From the NCBI GenBank assembly GCA_051016205.1, contig CP136534.1, positions 5,456,001 through 5,520,000 on the forward strand: a DNA stretch of 64,000 bases, read 5' to 3'. This document shows positions 60,806-64,000 of the stretch, one piece after another. This DNA comes from Acuticoccus sp051016205 (lineage in GTDB: Bacteria; Pseudomonadota; Alphaproteobacteria; Rhizobiales; Amorphaceae). A program made the translations under genes and the position numbers. The notes below the pieces were generated by a model. That model saw nothing but the letters and a program-made list of their open reading frames with translations, ran no database searches and was not told the DNA's origin. Every line of letters starts with the position of its first letter. Within the stretch, counting starts at the first letter, position 1.

Positions 60806-61681
60806 CTAAACGTGTTGGCGAGGGACGAAGAGCCAGTTCATGCCCTGGAGTTGCTCACGGCGGTAGTGGAGCGCCTCGAAGAAGGCAAAAAGCTCCTCTT
60901 TTTCGTGAGCCCAGACCTCAACGATCAGCGATGGCCTGTCCCGTTCGATGATCTCCACCATGCCTTTGAGCGCCGGCATCTCATGGCCCTCCACATCAAG
61001 CTTGATGCAGGAGACCGGTGCCTCGTCAGCGCCGGCGTTGGCCAAGGCCGCGGCAATGGGGCCGCTCTTGACCTCAAGCTGATCCACCATCCTCACATTC
61101 GGCTTGTGAAAGATGGAATTGCCCGTGCCCAAAAAGTCCCGCGGGCGGGGCATGTGGATCAAAACGGTGCCGTCCTTATCCGACACAGCAAGGTTGTGGA
61201 TGGTCACCTTGTCGGCAACACCGTTCAGCTTGCAGTTGACCGACAGTCGCTCCACCGTTCGCGGCATCGCCTCGAAGGCATGCACATGGCAGGATGGATT
61301 GTTGAGCGCGGCCACAATGCTCATACAGCCCGAGTAGGCGCCCACATCCAAGACCTGCTTCGCCGAACGCGTCATCTCAAGCCATGCGGCGACCACGGGC
61401 TCCTCATAGCCGCCGGTCCAGAAATACTCCCACGCCACCACGTCGTCGTTTGCGCTGTACATGAGGAAGTCCACAGGGCCAGCGCGACAGGGGACATGGC
61501 CATAAAATGGGAAGCGGTGCTTGAGCTTGTGATGGTCCTCGCTTTCGCAGGAGCCGCGCGCCACCGCCGCGCGAAAGGCATCGCGCTCCGATGCGGCATT
61601 TCTGTTCAGGCCTTCAATATCGGTAAGCTGCACGATGGTGCGCTCCATCCGCCCGCACCGATCCACCCTCGCGGCGGCCAT
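60806..61681 (-). CDS. FkbM family methyltransferase
   Basis: A 291-residue SAM-dependent O-methyltransferase. Motif I is VLDVGAYSGCMSIVAAL, then VHAFEAMPRTVERL, and the family's IKLDVEGHEMPALKGM lies near residue 220. FkbM enzymes methylate hydroxyls on sugars or polyketides. The first 60 residues lack a known motif. ATG 61681 was used; ATG 61648 would also fit. It is isolated, with no glycan or secondary-metabolite genes nearby, so the substrate is unknown. Confidence 0.9.
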   Translation of the reverse strand: MAAARVDRCGRMERTIVQLTDIEGLNRNAASERDAFRAAVARGSCESEDHHKLKHRFPFYGHVPCRAGPVDFLMYSANDDVVAWEYFWTGGYEEPVVAAWLEMTRSAKQVLDVGAYSGCMSIVAALNNPSCHVHAFEAMPRTVERLSVNCKLNGVADKVTIHNLAVSDKDGTVLIHMPRPRDFLGTGNSIFHKPNVRMVDQLEVKSGPIAAALANAGADEAPVSCIKLDVEGHEMPALKGMVEIIERDRPSLIVEVWAHEKEELFAFFEALHYRREQLQGMNWLFVPRQHV

Positions 61682-62032
61682 CACGGGACTGATCCTCCAA
61701 ACACCGACGCCGCCGTTCCAAAGGCCGGCGCCGCAGACATAGCAAACTATACGCCCTTAAGTTGATTTCGCCAATCACTCATTTGCGTGTTCGCACAATC
61801 GCGCCGCAAAGAGGCCTGTGCGTGATGAGCGATGGCGGCCCAACCTTCCAAGGACACGCGCCCTTGTCCAAACGCGCCACGGATCGCTCATCGGCAAATG
61901 AGAGGTTCAACCGAAGCTTGCTGCAAGAGAGCCTGGCGCAAGCTTGGACCCCTACCGTCAGCCCGAGTTGAAATGCCTGCGGATGGAAACGCTGCGAAGA
62001 CGCCTTTCGCAGTGCGCGGCAATGGGAGGTAA
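61682..62032. other. Divergent intergenic region
   Basis: This gap of about 350 bp lies between the FkbM gene (minus) and the RTX protease gene (plus). A GGGAGG ribosome site is at its right end. Some AT-rich stretches (about 61740-61790) may hold promoters. No convincing gene was seen. Confidence 0.45.
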
Positions 62033-63895
62033 ATGGGCTTGGGCCGGACCCGCGCGACACAACCTTCCACCGACATTTTCATCAATGCCCTGCTCACCGA
62101 AAGGGCATGGGCCGGCAATCCGAGCGTCGGCTTCGTCCAGAAGGCGGGCAAGATCAAAGGCTATGATGGCGCCACCGGTCTTGCCCCCCTCCCCGACGCG
62201 CTGGAAAAAGCGGTGAGCGATGCGCTTGCGCAGGTGGAAAGCTTCACCAAGCTCTCCTTTGCCATGCGCCCTGACACCAAGGCACTGGATGCCGACATCC
62301 GCGTGTTTTTTGCGCAGGAGCTGGACCCGTCAGGCGCAGCCCCCATTCGCCTTGGCGCCTACGCATTCCTGCCGTCTGAGCGTGCAGCAGGGGGTGACAT
62401 GTGGTTCGGCGCCGATCCGGCCGCCGCGCTGCAGAAGGGCCAGGCGGGGTTTCGCGCCGTGCTGCACGAGGTGGGCCACGCCCTTGGGCTGAAACACACT
62501 GACATCCCAGGCCCCTACGCCACCCTACCGGCCCATTTGGACGGTGTGGAACACTCCGTCATGTCAACGCGCGATTATCCTGGCGCGCCGGCAGGCGTGG
62601 GTCTTGGCGCCGAGCCCCTTGGCCACGCACAGACCTTCATGGTGCGCGACATTGCCGCCCTCCAACACCTTTACGGCGCGAACTACGCCGACAAGGGCGA
62701 TGACACCTATCGCTTCGATCCCAAAGTCCGCGTCCTGTTGAAGACCATCTGGGATGGCGGCGGGCACGACGTTTACGACTTCAGCCTCTACATCGCCCCC
62801 CTCGCCATCGACCTGACGCCCGGCGGCTTCACCACCACCGGCCAGGAACCGCGCCTCAACTGGACGGCGGAATTGGGCGGTAGCGAAGGTCCCGTCTTCG
62901 CCGCAGGCGCCGTCCACAATGCCGGCCTTTACAAAGGCAGCTGGCGCTCTGGGATCGAGGATGCCATCGGCGGGGCGGGCGACGACGCCATCACCGGCAA
63001 CCGGCTCGCAAACCGGCTCGACGGCGGGCGTGGCGAGGACACCATCAATGGCGGTGAGGGACGCGACGTTCTGATCGGCGGTCACGGCAACGACAGCCTT
63101 TCGGGCCATGCGGGCGACGACAGACTTTACGGCGAGGATGGCGGCGACATCCTCCTTGCCGGCGCAGGCAAAGACCGCCTCGACGGTGGCAAGGGTGCAG
63201 ACACCCTCAACGGTGAGGAGGGCAATGACAAACTCTTCGGCCGCGAGGGTGAGGACGTCCTCTTCGGCGGCCAAGGCGATGACCTTGTGATGGGCGGCAC
63301 CGGCTCAGACAGGCTGCACGACGGCGGTGGCGATGACACACTGTTGGGCGGTTCGGGCCACGATCGCATGGTGGGCGGTGGCGGGGACGATGTTCTCAAA
63401 GGCGGCAGCGGCCGCGACCGCCTTGTCGGGGAGGACGGCGCCGACCGCCTGTTCGGCGAAGCAGGCGAGGACAAGCTTGAGGGCCAGTCAGGCACCGACT
63501 GGCTGGCCGCAGGCGAGGGCCACGACCGTCTTTATGGCGGCGCCGGCAGCGACACCCTTCTCGGCCAAGGGGGCGACGATCGCCTGTTCGGCGGCACTGG
63601 GGTGGACGAACTCATTGGCGGCACAGGCCATGACACGCTGGATGGGGGCACAGGCGCTGACATTCTCACAGGCGCTGCAGGCCGCGACGTCTTCGTGATC
63701 GGCCCGCAAGATGGCGACACCATCACCGATTTCACCCCCGGCAGCGACCTGTTGGATGTGGTCGACCCAAGTGCAGCATTCCTGGGTGCCCAGCAGGACG
63801 GGCAACACACTGACGTGCCCGTGGGTGCCGCAGGAGAGATGGTCCGCCTCCTGTTTATCACCCTCAGCCAGTTGGACAGCCTGGACTTTGTCTAG
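62033..63895 (+). CDS. Serralysin-like RTX metalloprotease (M10)
   Basis: A 620-residue zinc protease. The zinc site HEVGHALGLKH gives His145, Glu146, His149 and His155, and the Met-turn SVMS is at 175-178, as in serralysin. The N-terminal INALLTERAWAGN and the YGANYADKGDDTYRF part also match M10. Residues 313-555 are RTX nonapeptides, and the end (DSLDFV) looks like a type I secretion signal. There is no N-terminal signal peptide, so type I export is expected, but no HlyB/HlyD genes are in the window. GGAGG lies very close to ATG 62033, so TTG 62039 is an alternative start. Confidence 0.93.
   Translation: MGLGRTRATQPSTDIFINALLTERAWAGNPSVGFVQKAGKIKGYDGATGLAPLPDALEKAVSDALAQVESFTKLSFAMRPDTKALDADIRVFFAQELDPSGAAPIRLGAYAFLPSERAAGGDMWFGADPAAALQKGQAGFRAVLHEVGHALGLKHTDIPGPYATLPAHLDGVEHSVMSTRDYPGAPAGVGLGAEPLGHAQTFMVRDIAALQHLYGANYADKGDDTYRFDPKVRVLLKTIWDGGGHDVYDFSLYIAPLAIDLTPGGFTTTGQEPRLNWTAELGGSEGPVFAAGAVHNAGLYKGSWRSGIEDAIGGAGDDAITGNRLANRLDGGRGEDTINGGEGRDVLIGGHGNDSLSGHAGDDRLYGEDGGDILLAGAGKDRLDGGKGADTLNGEEGNDKLFGREGEDVLFGGQGDDLVMGGTGSDRLHDGGGDDTLLGGSGHDRMVGGGGDDVLKGGSGRDRLVGEDGADRLFGEAGEDKLEGQSGTDWLAAGEGHDRLYGGAGSDTLLGQGGDDRLFGGTGVDELIGGTGHDTLDGGTGADILTGAAGRDVFVIGPQDGDTITDFTPGSDLLDVVDPSAAFLGAQQDGQHTDVPVGAAGEMVRLLFITLSQLDSLDFV
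62969..63697 (+). repeat. 27 tandem RTX nonapeptide units in the protease gene
   Basis: The stretch encodes 27 consecutive nine-residue units of the GGxGxDxUx type, with no insertion; unit 2 (GNRLANRLD) is degenerate. Each pair binds calcium in a parallel beta-roll. Confidence 0.9.
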
Positions 63896-63905
63896 CGCGA
63901 CCCTG

Positions 63906-64000
63906 TCAGGTGGTGGCCGACCACACAGCCACAGGCTCGTGGAAGCCGCGCACCTCATGATGGCCGACGAAGGACAGATCCTCCGACACGGCCACCGAGA
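63906..64000 (-). CDS. C-terminal end of a probable class III adenylate/guanylate cyclase
   Basis: Thirty codons and a TGA are visible on the minus strand, continuing beyond the window. The residues read VAVSEDLSFVGHHEVRGFHEPVAVWS, which matches the common end of class III cyclase domains (a vS.........lG...lkG..epv.v pattern). The stop is 10 bp from the convergent RTX gene. The evidence is short, so the family call is moderate. Confidence 0.55.
   Translation of the reverse strand, partial: SVAVSEDLSFVGHHEVRGFHEPVAVWSATT

Noticed and set aside
1..64000. Search for CRISPR arrays, tRNA genes, insertion sequences and phage genes
   Set aside because: No regularly spaced direct repeats, tRNA T-loop/CCA patterns, transposases or phage proteins were recognised by eye.

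Overview
The window looks like a chromosomal segment of a GC-rich alphaproteobacterium, most likely of the order Hyphomicrobiales. This rests on the high third-position GC, GTG and TTG starts, 1-8 bp gene overlaps, an alphaproteobacterial-type RNase P RNA, an Omp2b-like porin (Porin_2 family), a TauE/TIGR02186 pair and many ABC importers. No tRNA, rRNA, insertion sequence, prophage or CRISPR array was seen.

Region 1 (1-13190) holds two transporter-centred operons on the + strand. The first has the end of a hydantoinase-B gene, a small zinc-ribbon-like protein, an XRE/cupin regulator, an isochorismatase-type hydrolase and a complete BMP/nucleoside-type ABC importer. The second has an NMT1/SsuA-type importer with two different permeases, an alpha/beta hydrolase and a Gfo/Idh/MocA oxidoreductase. 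A kynurenine-formamidase-like gene lies between them on the other strand. Together they suggest uptake and hydrolysis of small N-heterocyclic or amide compounds (inference). The second operon runs 3' to 3' into rnpB and overlaps its P1 helix.

Region 2 (13.9-29.5 kb) is mixed: a class I aminotransferase, a TauE-type exporter with its partner, polyphosphate kinase 2, several DUF proteins, and parts of a branched-chain amino acid importer (binding protein, LivM, LivH). These three parts share a strand but are separated by unrelated genes. Arginase and a LysE-type exporter lie nearby. The gaps here carry hairpin repeats, and two hairpin families each have two copies in the window.

Region 3 (29.5-40.2 kb) has an IclR-controlled operon (permease, binding protein, second permease, ATPase, AroE-like dehydrogenase) converging on a peptide/nickel-type ABC importer operon whose two ATPases are fused. 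A porin with a near-perfect terminator follows.

Region 4 (41.9-57.8 kb) is one seven-gene operon read leftward: glgE, treS-mak fusion, glgB, glgX, treZ, malQ, treY. It encodes a closed alpha-glucan/trehalose cycle through maltose 1-phosphate, with no glgC, glgA or otsAB in the window.

Region 5 (58-64 kb) carries a small membrane protein, a cupin, a class III aminotransferase, an FkbM methyltransferase, a serralysin-like metalloprotease with an unusually long unbroken run of RTX nonapeptides, and the last codons of a probable class III adenylate cyclase.
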